From MGIIb-Q1 sp964342465 (GTDB taxonomy: Archaea > Thermoplasmatota > Poseidoniia > Poseidoniales > Thalassarchaeaceae): a stretch of 51,113 bases of DNA. Within the stretch, counting starts at the first letter, position 1. The number at the start of each line of letters is the position of its first letter. Positions 22,104-31,098 of the stretch are shown piece after piece. A model generated the notes under the pieces. The model had not been told where the DNA came from, did not search any database, and saw only the letters and a program-made list of their open reading frames with translations. The DNA lies in assembly GCA_964342465.1 (NCBI GenBank), contig CAYFFQ010000016.1:1-51113 (forward strand). The letters are read 5' to 3'. A program made the translations under genes and the position numbers.

Positions 22104-23198
22104 ATGTTGGAGTTGCATGTTCTTGGCACTTCCTCGGCGCGGTTTTCGCACCAGCGGGCGGTCTCAGGTTCGCTTGTCAGGACACCTGCCGGTTCTCTTC
22201 TTGTCGATTGTGGTGAGGGGATGCAACAGCGATTGATGGACCACAACCGCTCTCTCAAACAGAGTGGGTTACAGTCACGCAGCAGAATGGCGAAGATGAA
22301 GGCGATTCTGCTCACGCATGGCCATCTCGACCACTGTTGGGGATTGCTCCCGATGCTCCAGACATTGGCTCTTGATGGGAGGGTGGAACCCCTGACCATC
22401 ATCGGCCCGACCACATCGGATGCTCTAGAATGGGCTACCCGTCATCCCGGGGAAACACCTCCTGTGGAAAGTGGAATATGTTCAACCGACCTCGCCATTC
22501 TGTTCAGTCAGTGGCAGACTCTAGGCAGCAAGGATGAAGAATTCGGTTATCCTATCGATTGGGTTCTGTTGACAATCGAGGATGGAACTCCATTTTCCTC
22601 ACCGGTACAACCTCTCGATGGAGTAGAATTGGTGGTGATTCCGACCATCCATAGCGCCCCGAGTTGTGCTTGGATGGTGAGAGTTCCTGCGCCGGCGGGC
22701 AAGTTTGACCGACAGAGAGCCGATGCTGCCGGTCTGTCGACCGAGCAGATATCGCTGCTCGCCGGCGGCGAGGACATCGAAGTTGCTGGTGAACTCCTCG
22801 CCGCCGCCGATTTCCGTGGCCCACCCCGTCCAACCCGCTCTCTCTGCATATCTGGAGATACCTCAGGAGGGGTGGCGGCCTTCGGAAAATTGCCATCGCC
22901 ACCCGACCTGCTGATGCATGAGTCGACATTCACGGTGGGCAAACAGGAGATGGCGAGGAAGTATTTCCACTCTACCAGTGAAGATGCCGCCCGTCACGCA
23001 CAGAAATCGGGAACCAATCTGTTGGTTCTCACCCATTACAGTTCGAGAATAAATGACCCATCCGAGGTGGAGAGGGAGGCGGCAGCGATTCACCCAAACT
23101 GTGTCGCCGCCCGAGATGGTGACCTCTTCGTCGTTCAGAAAAGTGGAATTATCACTCTCCACCGCCGTTCTGAGGGGTGGCAGCAGACCACTTTCTGA
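22104..23198 (+). CDS. rnz: Ribonuclease Z (tRNA 3'-processing endonuclease), metallo-beta-lactamase fold
   Basis: The enzyme cleaves tRNA precursors after the discriminator base. It starts with ELHVLGTSSARFSHQRA, as RNase Z proteins do. LLVDCGEGMQQRLM follows, then the metal motif LTHGHLDHCWGL (HxHxDH). Later ligands are in the segments VIPTIHSAPS, ISGDTSGGV, LMHESTF and LTHYSSR. The protein is 364 residues from ATG 22104, which has GGGTGA upstream. An in-frame TTG/ATG at 22068-22071 would add 12 unconserved residues. A somewhat long middle (about residues 185-245, GKFDRQRADAAGLSTEQISL) corresponds to the exosite region of the family. It probably shares a transcript with the PRC-barrel gene. 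Confidence 0.93.
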   Translation: MLELHVLGTSSARFSHQRAVSGSLVRTPAGSLLVDCGEGMQQRLMDHNRSLKQSGLQSRSRMAKMKAILLTHGHLDHCWGLLPMLQTLALDGRVEPLTIIGPTTSDALEWATRHPGETPPVESGICSTDLAILFSQWQTLGSKDEEFGYPIDWVLLTIEDGTPFSSPVQPLDGVELVVIPTIHSAPSCAWMVRVPAPAGKFDRQRADAAGLSTEQISLLAGGEDIEVAGELLAAADFRGPPRPTRSLCISGDTSGGVAAFGKLPSPPDLLMHESTFTVGKQEMARKYFHSTSEDAARHAQKSGTNLLVLTHYSSRINDPSEVEREAAAIHPNCVAARDGDLFVVQKSGIITLHRRSEGWQQTTF

Positions 23199-23306
23199 AG
23201 CGGTGCATCGCCGCAGAAGAACCGAGCAATCCCCTCGATTTTCCTCCCTATGGGGGTGAACCAGTAAGGTGAACTATTGAAAGGGAGAACAGCGAGGCCG
23301 ATGTAG

Positions 23307-25883
23307 ATGCGAATCGGCTCCGCACCCACTCTCGCTGCGATTATCCTCCTCTCATCGATGCTGACCCTGAGTGTGCCTGAGTATGAAGAGGGTCTTGACC
23401 ATCCCCTTCTCAACAATCCCCTTCTCACCGGCCCCAAGGCGGCAAACTGCCAAGCAGTCGATGTCAGCACCCTTCAGCCTCTTGTGAATCTCGCAGACCA
23501 GACCTGTCTTCAGGTCTCGCTCGGTTCACTTTCAGCCGCATCACTGGTTTCCATTGATGCCGATGTCACTGGCGGCGATGCCGACCTACTGCTGTTCGCC
23601 GCCAACTCAGTCGGAGTCTATCTCAATGACCAATCATACCGTTCAGACCAAGTCTGGGAAGGCGATGCTTCGGTCGAATCATTGACAGGTCCAGCCGAAT
23701 GGCACTGGCAGGTCCCTGAAGGTTCGGAAACCGTGTGGTATCTGATACTTGACAACATGGCCCATCTAGGAGACGGTGGCCAAGGAGGTCAGGGTGGGGC
23801 ACAGGCAAACATCTCACTCTCGGTGACCTTCCCCGTCGCATCTCACTGGACATTGATGGACTCACTACAGGTGCTCGCTCCGGGAACCCATACCGCACTT
23901 CTCACACCGGATGACCTGACACTCGACGAAGGAACCCAAGTCTCCCTCACGGCCCTTCCTCTCTCTGGAGTGGGCGACCTGTTCATACTCACCGAGTCGC
24001 AGAAGGACACCTACCTGATGGGGGGTGGTGGGACTTTCTGGGTGCCCGGCACGGAGATATTGGCCATCTCCACGGCGACGACCAAACCGTGGGTGGTTCC
24101 TGCCGACCTCGCCGGAGAGCCACTCTATCTCTTCTTGGACAATGAGGCAGGACCTGTCGGTGGTGGAGATGGGTCCACAGAACTGAAGATTACGGTGAGT
24201 GTGACCCTGCTCCCTATTCTTGAGGGAGTGATATCCTCCACGGATGACCTACAGGATTTGGATGTGGATGAGACGGTCTCATTCGATGTCAACGCAACCC
24301 CCAATCTCTCCCTACAGGCAGACCTGACGGCGACTGAATGGGATTTCAATGGAGATGGGGTCACGGATGCAACTGGCGCTTATGTCGAGACGACATTCGC
24401 ATCGCCGGGCAATCGCAGCGTCAAAGCGACTGTGCATGGGCCTGATGGAAGAAGTGCCTCTTCGACGATTCCAGTGGTCGTAATTGACTCCACTGCGCCC
24501 GTCGCCTCCATTCTTGGTTCAGACACTTGGGTGCGCGATGTCGATGCCGAGTTCACACTTACCAGCACCTCACAGGACAACTGGCAGATTGTCAGAGAAG
24601 AGTGGAGGGTGGACGGCTCTCTCGTCACCTCCTTCTCCACTGGCCAGTCGAGTTTCACACATTCACTCAACACCACCGGCAATCATACCGTGGAGTTGAC
24701 GGTGGTGGACGGGGCCAACAACGTGGATGCCACGACAGTTCTCGTACAGGTACGAGATGGAACCAAACCTGTGGTCGGCGTCATCACCGGCGAATCATCA
24801 GTGATGCAGGGTGTGGCAGTTACCTTCTCCGTAGTCGCGGATGACCCTGAGTCAGAGCATCTCGCCTATGAATGGGACTTCGACAAGGAGGTCGATTCCG
24901 ATGCGGATGATGTCACCGGAAATGATGTTCAGGCGACAGGCCCAACGGTGCAGTGGACCTTCACAGAGGCCAAACCGACCTATGTCACGGTGACCGTGAC
25001 CAACGATGAGGGTCTCTCTCGGGTCGTGCAGCACCTCATCGAAGTAGAGGTTGACCCATCCTTGAGCGCGAGTTCGGATTCGGTGATGAACAGCACCACC
25101 CCACTCATCGCCCTTGTGGTTATCATCCTCGTCGGAGCAGTCGGTTGGTTCACTTGGAACCGCCGCAAGCAGAACATTCAGGCCGAGGCATTGGCATTGG
25201 CGAGAGCCGAGGCGGAGGCGGAGGCGGCGCAGGAACCTGAAGAACCCGACCGAGAAGGGCAGTTGAGCATGTTCTCCCGTAAGGATGCAGGTTACACCGG
25301 CTACGGTGCGACCTCCAGCGGGGGTGACGCTGCATTGGCCTCTCTCGCTGGCGATGGCTACGGAAGAGGCGCAGTCTCATCAACTGCTTTGGCTGTATTC
25401 GGCGAGGAAGATGATGGGATGGAAGAGAAGGATGATATTCTTGATGACCTTGATTTCCTCAGAAAAACCCAGTCGAAAACATCCTCCGAATCTCAACCAG
25501 AACCGGAACCCGAACCGGAGACAGCCTCAACCAGAGAGGTTGTGGATGTCACCAAGGGAAAGGTGGCCAAGCGGTCGGCAGGGGTGGCTCTCCCCGATTC
25601 CGCTGGTGGCTCTGCTCAAGCGACGAGAAGGGAACATCGGCGGACCGCCTCAACCCGTTCGAGGGTGCCGGCGACCTCAGAAGCAGATGCGCCGACCGGC
25701 GGCATCACCACTTCAGCGGTGCAGGATGCTGAGCCAACTCCCACTCCCTCACCGGCGGTGACCACTGTCAAGGCCGCCTGTCCTGCCTGCGCACAGATGT
25801 TTGCCGTCGACATGCCCGATGACATTCCTGACGCGCTGGTCGCCTGCCCGAAGTGTGAGCAGAGAATCAGACTCGAAAGGTGA
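23307..25883 (+). CDS. Surface-anchored PKD-domain protein with cytoplasmic zinc ribbon
   Basis: The 858-residue protein has a signal peptide (PTLAAIILLSSMLTLSV) and a long exterior part. Residues about 40-300 are beta-rich with PPC-like modules (DADLLLFAANS; VWYLILDN). Residues about 310-590 are three Ig/PKD-like domains, with TATEWDFNGDGVTD and LAYEWDFDKEVDSD as the PKD strands. One membrane segment follows (LIALVVIILVGAVGWFTW, about 598-615). The cytoplasmic tail of about 240 residues is acidic and low-complexity (EAEAEAAQEPEEP), ending in a zinc ribbon with CPACAQMF and CPKCEQRI. Extracellular PKD domains usually bind partners or polysaccharide. The cytoplasmic zinc ribbon is unusual and could link the cell surface to an internal complex. 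It heads the surface-protein cluster. Confidence 0.82.
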   Translation: MRIGSAPTLAAIILLSSMLTLSVPEYEEGLDHPLLNNPLLTGPKAANCQAVDVSTLQPLVNLADQTCLQVSLGSLSAASLVSIDADVTGGDADLLLFAANSVGVYLNDQSYRSDQVWEGDASVESLTGPAEWHWQVPEGSETVWYLILDNMAHLGDGGQGGQGGAQANISLSVTFPVASHWTLMDSLQVLAPGTHTALLTPDDLTLDEGTQVSLTALPLSGVGDLFILTESQKDTYLMGGGGTFWVPGTEILAISTATTKPWVVPADLAGEPLYLFLDNEAGPVGGGDGSTELKITVSVTLLPILEGVISSTDDLQDLDVDETVSFDVNATPNLSLQADLTATEWDFNGDGVTDATGAYVETTFASPGNRSVKATVHGPDGRSASSTIPVVVIDSTAPVASILGSDTWVRDVDAEFTLTSTSQDNWQIVREEWRVDGSLVTSFSTGQSSFTHSLNTTGNHTVELTVVDGANNVDATTVLVQVRDGTKPVVGVITGESSVMQGVAVTFSVVADDPESEHLAYEWDFDKEVDSDADDVTGNDVQATGPTVQWTFTEAKPTYVTVTVTNDEGLSRVVQHLIEVEVDPSLSASSDSVMNSTTPLIALVVIILVGAVGWFTWNRRKQNIQAEALALARAEAEAEAAQEPEEPDREGQLSMFSRKDAGYTGYGATSSGGDAALASLAGDGYGRGAVSSTALAVFGEEDDGMEEKDDILDDLDFLRKTQSKTSSESQPEPEPEPETASTREVVDVTKGKVAKRSAGVALPDSAGGSAQATRREHRRTASTRSRVPATSEADAPTGGITTSAVQDAEPTPTPSPAVTTVKAACPACAQMFAVDMPDDIPDALVACPKCEQRIRLER

Positions 25884-26005
25884 AGACCAACTTTCCCGTC
25901 TACCGAGTGGTTTGGCTTCGGCCTTGCAGAACGACCGACCCAAAACGCCGAATAGCGAAGCGTGCGACCAAATCGTTCAAGCGAGATGAGCGCGGAAATC
26001 GGACT

Positions 26006-29000
26006 ATGGCGAAGCGAACCGTGCGCCTGTTGGTCGCCCAACCGAAGGGAGAGACCTCCGTCAACGGTGTCCTCATAACACTCATCGTTCTACTGCCACT
26101 GTTGGCTCCCATCGGCACCGCCTCAGCCCAACTTCAGGTCAATGCTGAAGATTTCGGAATTCTCACAGAACTCGACAAGGTGATATCTCAGCGAAGTGAG
26201 ATGGTCGGCGATGATGCTCTTTCCCAAGCCGCCGACATCGCCTTGTCCGAGGTCAGACTTCAGGAGCGCATCACCGACTCGCAGGACCCAATCGCTCGCG
26301 TGTCAGAGAGTTTTTCCAACCTGAACATGGTCGATACAACACCTCCCACGCCCATTCACCCCACACCCTATGAGATGGTTCTCAACCCCGATGAGCACCC
26401 CGACGAGTGGGCCAACAACATCTGGGGGACACTGCTGACCGCTGACAATTTCGTCATCTGGACTCATTTCAAAACCGATACTGGAGAGGAGTATGACCAC
26501 TACGAGGAGGTCGACTTCTCCGAGACGGCTCTGTTCGCCGGCGGTCTTATCGGACTGCTAACCGGCACCAATCCGCTACTGCACGAAGTCTCCATCGACA
26601 ACGACAACACCGATGAGATAGAGGTCGGACTTTCCATCGACACTTCTCAGTCCGACGGTTGGGGGGTGGAAGGCAACCCTCCCACGACACTTTGGGTGGA
26701 GCCGACCATAGAGTTCTCCGTACGAGCCTTGGACCCTTCGGCTACCGTATGGGACCATATCGAGTATCTCGAGGTTTCATTGATGAAACAGTTCGCCTAT
26801 TCGCTCAATCCGCTCGGGACAGGCGAGAGTTATGTCTGGGTGATTGACAGCAGATTCACCATGATGCCAGAGGATTTCAGCCTTGAAGTTGGACTTGAGA
26901 GATTCTGGTTTGATATCGCCGGAGCGACAACTTCGTTCCTGCTGGCTCTGACAGGAATAATCACCGGAAATGTCGATGAATCGGGAATCTCAATCTCTTC
27001 CGTGGCTGCGCCCTATGCGATTCATGTGGACAACATCGGGCAGACCGATTGCCCTGATGACTATGACGCTGCAACTATGCATGGCGCTCCGACGGCCGAG
27101 CACAGATGTACGGTGGCAGTCGGTTTTGGCTACATTCATTTTGACGCACCCGCCGATGTTTCAGACAAACAGGTTCAGGAATTCGCCTACATCGACCTTG
27201 GCATCCATCCGATGGAGACATACGTCGTGCTGCCTTCGGTCATCGACCTCGTTCTGCGCAACGACGATGTCCTCACAACCTCTTTCGGTGTGACTGGGGA
27301 GGGGGGTTTGAACACAGTGGAGTACTTCGCTGATGAGAGAGCAGACCTGCACCTTCACTTCCACGAAAATCGCTCCAATCAGGTGGCAGGGGCCGACCAA
27401 CCGTACGGCAACATCACCGATTCTCTCGGTTGGTTGAGGGGGATGCCTTCAGGCCGATTGCCGGATGAAGAGGTGCGTCGGGTGTTCAGGTTGGTCGGCA
27501 GCGAGTCGTCTCCAGAACTTCCCGGCCAGATGCCTGAGCGACTCTCGATGATACTCGCTATCAAGAACTTCTCCCGCGACCAGACTCCCAATGCCGACGA
27601 CGACACCCTACCCATCAATCCCACAGACCCTCCTAACACACTTGTAGTGCTGTTCGCCACTCAGTCGGTGAGCGAGGTGACATACACTTCGTGGTTCCAG
27701 CGCGAAGGAGCGGCTGGCGACCACAGACGCCTTCGCATCGAAGCCACCGACCTGCCGACGGGAATGGTGTTGCAGGGTTCATTCCAACTGGGAAGTGGTG
27801 AGCCTGCCGAGAGAGCGATAGACAACGCTCAATCCGACCCGCTTTCAGCATTGTTGGATGCCACCATTCTCAATCTTGTCGATGTGTTCATCGATGTTGG
27901 CAACATCGTCAACAGCATACCAGAGGCGATTGTCGACATCGTCGGTGGAGATGGCGCAGGTGGAGGGACCGGTGGCGAATTGATGCTTGATTTCTACACA
28001 TCCGTAGCCGCCGAGAGAGAGTTGATGGCTCTCGGAATGGCTCACATAGAGTTGGGTTCGACCATCCATCCCACGACCGATGGTCCACACATTATCATGG
28101 CCGAGCCGCGAGGTTTCGACCTCGTCGATGGAAGACGAGGAGAGGTCGAACCGCTTGTGCCGGTATCAGTCAGTGTCGAGCATAGCGGTTTGAAATCACT
28201 GCATGTCATCGATGACGACAGCGCCGACACCCAACTGCTGTCCTTACGGACGCTCGGTGGCGACCCACTCCGGTTCATCTATCTCGACCACGAGGAAGGA
28301 GAACTCTCCACAGATTCTTTCCAGTCGATAGCCATTTCGAACCAACCAGCCGCACTCGACTTGACCTTTTCCAACAGCAATGTATCATGGCAAGGTGACA
28401 GAGGCATCGATGAGGTTCTCTACTCCGGAGTGACAGGGTCTCAGAGACAGGTGGTTCTTCTCGAAGATTTCCCACTCAGTTTCACGATGGAGTTGGGCGG
28501 CCGAGTCAGTTGGTCAGGTGAGACGCCCATCGGTGGAATCTCTATCCAGATGGGTAACGCCACCGACCTGCGAGCGATAGATGGTGACCACTTCCTCTTC
28601 TGGCAGAATCTGACTGCGGGCGAAGCATCTCTTTCGGCCCATATCAGCAATGTCTCATCGGTTTCCTACGCCGAGCCACTGATTGCCGGCGCCGAGGGCA
28701 GAGATGGAATGCCTACGGCGCAGATGTTGAGCGGTGGCGAGGAGCGCTTGGCAGTCGTGCTGCGCGACGAATCGGTGTGGGAAGAGCGCACAAGTGGAAT
28801 CAACGGGGAGATTCTCATCGACCCATTTCCGAACAGTCTTGAGGTGGCAATTCCTCAATCCGACGAGGAAAACGGACTCTCACTACCCAACATGTCCACT
28901 GAAAACGGCCTCGCCGGAATTGGCTTCTTTCTCGCCGGTTTCTCCGATGTCGGCCGCGGCGTCAACGACATCGTCAGCGGCTTCGCCACCAGCCTGACTG

Positions 29001-30361
29001 GCGATGGCACCGGAGGTGGCGATTTTTCAGTAGGTATCGACCTGTTGACCGACACTTCATTCACTGTCATTTCGGATATCCGCCAAGGCACGATGCAACT
29101 GGACCAGCCGGAATGGGTACACGGAGTCGCCATGCGTGCCGGCGAGAGTGAGAACACCACCGCTTTCCATCTTCGAACCTATCTGCCCGACCTACCCCCT
29201 GAGACCCACATCTTCGTGGAGTACACCAACATGACCGTGCGCGACCGCTACCATGTGGAGGTGGAACTTGACGGGTGGGTGCCGACGCGTGAGGAGTTCA
29301 TCTTCGACATCAAGGGGTATGAGGGACAGGACTTCGGGCTGACCATGCTCGGCCTGCCGGTTGGCGAGAGTGTCAACCTCGATGTGGAGATGGACCTTGA
29401 GAGGATTTCTGACATGTTGATTCCAGAAATCATGCTGACCGGGCGCTATGTGATGTCACATCGGCTAGATACCGTTCATGCCACTCTTCTCGACAGGGAG
29501 GGTGCGACACGCTCTGAGGTGCTTCTCAACGACATTCCGCGGGTGGTGGACCTGAACGCGGCGCTGGGGCAGCGCGTACATCTTTCGATGACCGTTCCAG
29601 AATCTGAGCAGACTGACGGTATGAGCGTCGATTCACTGATGATGCAGCAGCAGTATTTCACCGAGGGTGAATGGTGGCCGCTCACCGTCTTCATCAGAGA
29701 GATTCCAGGGGAGATGACTCTCGATGTTGAACCCTCATTCAATTTCGATATCACCCATGAGACGAGTTTCCAAGGCATTCCGACCCTTGATTACGCTTCA
29801 AGTAAGAGAGGGATGGACCTATTCATCACCGCCGCTGGCCGCGCCATCAACAGCAAAGGAGACATGCTTCTTCTAGCCGAAGACATGGCCAGCCACGCGG
29901 CCATAGCACCAACCGCTGATTTTGGTCTTTCGGTGTCATCTTCATCAGGCGGTCTCGGACGTCTCTATGTCAAACAGACCGACCTGCCATCGACACCGGG
30001 CGTCTATGTCAAGCAGGTCGAGGCGGTCGGAGAAAATCTTCAGAGCGCAACGGTGGATGTCTATTGGCTCGGTGACACCTATCCCATCGTCAAGGTCGGG
30101 GATGTGAGGGGGGGAAGTATCGCAGCAACCGGCCGAGTTCAACTCGAACTCGGCGGTCAGACCTTCGACGCTCGTGCGGTTCTCATCGATGCTCAGACGA
30201 CGAGCATCATCCCCTCGGCGTCGACTCTTGGAGTCAACGGTCTGACCAGCGACCTAACACTGATGAACGCAGTGCCGGGATTTGACAGTTCTTCCACGCA
30301 CTGGCTCTTCCCAGAGCCATTGACAACAGGCGCAGCAACTCTGCTGTTCACTATATTCTGA
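26006..30361 (+). CDS. Giant secreted protein of unknown function (1451 aa)
   Basis: No family is recognised. The protein begins at ATG 26006 (MAKRTVRLLVAQ) and has a signal peptide, VLITLIVLLPLLAPIGTASA, with likely cleavage after ASA. The frame is open from GTG 25880 overlapping the previous stop, but those 42 residues are basic and unlike a leader. The mature part is acidic and beta-rich, with many Asn-x-Ser/Thr sites. Two similar Gly-rich linkers appear after amphipathic helices (VGGDGAGGGTGGELMLDF and TGDGTGGGDFSVGIDLL), suggesting an internal duplication of roughly 350-450 residues. No C-terminal membrane segment is clear. The next gene encodes an anchored membrane protein 13 bp downstream and may hold this one at the surface. 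Confidence 0.75.
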   Translation: MAKRTVRLLVAQPKGETSVNGVLITLIVLLPLLAPIGTASAQLQVNAEDFGILTELDKVISQRSEMVGDDALSQAADIALSEVRLQERITDSQDPIARVSESFSNLNMVDTTPPTPIHPTPYEMVLNPDEHPDEWANNIWGTLLTADNFVIWTHFKTDTGEEYDHYEEVDFSETALFAGGLIGLLTGTNPLLHEVSIDNDNTDEIEVGLSIDTSQSDGWGVEGNPPTTLWVEPTIEFSVRALDPSATVWDHIEYLEVSLMKQFAYSLNPLGTGESYVWVIDSRFTMMPEDFSLEVGLERFWFDIAGATTSFLLALTGIITGNVDESGISISSVAAPYAIHVDNIGQTDCPDDYDAATMHGAPTAEHRCTVAVGFGYIHFDAPADVSDKQVQEFAYIDLGIHPMETYVVLPSVIDLVLRNDDVLTTSFGVTGEGGLNTVEYFADERADLHLHFHENRSNQVAGADQPYGNITDSLGWLRGMPSGRLPDEEVRRVFRLVGSESSPELPGQMPERLSMILAIKNFSRDQTPNADDDTLPINPTDPPNTLVVLFATQSVSEVTYTSWFQREGAAGDHRRLRIEATDLPTGMVLQGSFQLGSGEPAERAIDNAQSDPLSALLDATILNLVDVFIDVGNIVNSIPEAIVDIVGGDGAGGGTGGELMLDFYTSVAAERELMALGMAHIELGSTIHPTTDGPHIIMAEPRGFDLVDGRRGEVEPLVPVSVSVEHSGLKSLHVIDDDSADTQLLSLRTLGGDPLRFIYLDHEEGELSTDSFQSIAISNQPAALDLTFSNSNVSWQGDRGIDEVLYSGVTGSQRQVVLLEDFPLSFTMELGGRVSWSGETPIGGISIQMGNATDLRAIDGDHFLFWQNLTAGEASLSAHISNVSSVSYAEPLIAGAEGRDGMPTAQMLSGGEERLAVVLRDESVWEERTSGINGEILIDPFPNSLEVAIPQSDEENGLSLPNMSTENGLAGIGFFLAGFSDVGRGVNDIVSGFATSLTGDGTGGGDFSVGIDLLTDTSFTVISDIRQGTMQLDQPEWVHGVAMRAGESENTTAFHLRTYLPDLPPETHIFVEYTNMTVRDRYHVEVELDGWVPTREEFIFDIKGYEGQDFGLTMLGLPVGESVNLDVEMDLERISDMLIPEIMLTGRYVMSHRLDTVHATLLDREGATRSEVLLNDIPRVVDLNAALGQRVHLSMTVPESEQTDGMSVDSLMMQQQYFTEGEWWPLTVFIREIPGEMTLDVEPSFNFDITHETSFQGIPTLDYASSKRGMDLFITAAGRAINSKGDMLLLAEDMASHAAIAPTADFGLSVSSSSGGLGRLYVKQTDLPSTPGVYVKQVEAVGENLQSATVDVYWLGDTYPIVKVGDVRGGSIAATGRVQLELGGQTFDARAVLIDAQTTSIIPSASTLGVNGLTSDLTLMNAVPGFDSSSTHWLFPEPLTTGAATLLFTIF

Positions 30362-30362
30362 T

Positions 30363-30370
30363 GGAGGTGA
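30363..30370 (+). promoter_or_regulatory. Strong Shine-Dalgarno deciding the GTG start at 30375
   Basis: GGAGGTGA lies four bases before GTG 30375 and immediately after the TGA of the giant secreted gene. It is among the best matches to the anti-Shine-Dalgarno in the window and supports a GTG start with translational coupling. Confidence 0.7.
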
Positions 30371-30374
30371 AAAG

Positions 30375-31025
30375 GTGACTGATAAGGAGTTGGAGGGTGC
30401 CTACAACCTCGTAGGAGATTCAGACACCCCAGAACTGCAGGAGGAGGACCTCTCAGAACTTGATGAGGTGGAGGTAGGTGGTCACACATTCACCAAACAC
30501 GAGGTGGAGATAGCCCACGAAGCACTGGAGAAAGTGAGGGAGGTAGGAGAGTTCGTCGGGCGGGTGGTGACACCCCTCAATGTCGTTCTCGCATCGGTAT
30601 TCATGGCTTTTCTGTTGTTCACTTCCTTCGCATTCGTCTTCTGGGTTCTACCCCGCGATGCGGTCAGCGTCGATACGGTCTACATGCAGAGCGGGCCGGG
30701 TCATGTCGTCATGGTCGAGGTCCACAATTATGGGACTCGGGAGGTCACCGAAGTGACTGTGACGGTGGAGTTCATCGATTCGGATGGCGAGGTGCTGAAC
30801 TCGACACACTTCCACAGAGATGCGATACCTTCGCACACCTCCATCGCTGGTGATGACCTAGAACTGGTCATGGGTGGGGCTACCGTGTGGGCGGAATACG
30901 ACATCGTCATTACACTCGATTACACATATTATTCCGGTGAGGAATACTCTCATTCATGGACTCATACTGTGGGTGATTGGACAAGCGAATACTTCACCGA
31001 CAAGGCCGATAGGCACTGGTTCTGA
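30375..31025 (+). CDS. Single-pass membrane protein with extracellular Ig-like domain
   Basis: The 216-residue protein starts at GTG. Residues 1-65 are acidic and would be cytoplasmic (DSDTPELQEEDLSELDEVEV; then EIAHEALEKVREVGEF). The membrane segment is about residues 70-95 (VVLASVFMAFLLFTSFAFVF). The rest (VVMVEVHNYGTREVTEVTVT and on) is an Ig-like or CARDB-like beta sandwich outside the cell, ending DRHWF. Topology is N-in/C-out. Its start lies 13 bp after the giant secreted protein gene, so the two are translationally coupled and may form a complex. It is too short to be a receptor by itself; a docking or anchoring role is inference. Confidence 0.75.
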   Translation: MTDKELEGAYNLVGDSDTPELQEEDLSELDEVEVGGHTFTKHEVEIAHEALEKVREVGEFVGRVVTPLNVVLASVFMAFLLFTSFAFVFWVLPRDAVSVDTVYMQSGPGHVVMVEVHNYGTREVTEVTVTVEFIDSDGEVLNSTHFHRDAIPSHTSIAGDDLELVMGGATVWAEYDIVITLDYTYYSGEEYSHSWTHTVGDWTSEYFTDKADRHWF

Positions 31026-31098
31026 GGGGCGATAATCCGTGGGGCAGGTCACCCGAACTGATATAGCGGCTTGGTTGTCCCCTCTGTAAGGAGGGGAC

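Noticed and set aside
25880..26005. GTG start overlapping the PKD gene stop for the giant secreted protein
   Set aside because: The added 42 residues are basic and non-hydrophobic and would bury the signal peptide; ATG 26006 gives a normal leader.
30350..30361. C-terminal aromatic residue (LLFTIF) as an outer-membrane beta-barrel signal
   Set aside because: That signal belongs to Gram-negative bacteria; the genome is archaeal and no barrel-like strand pattern was seen.
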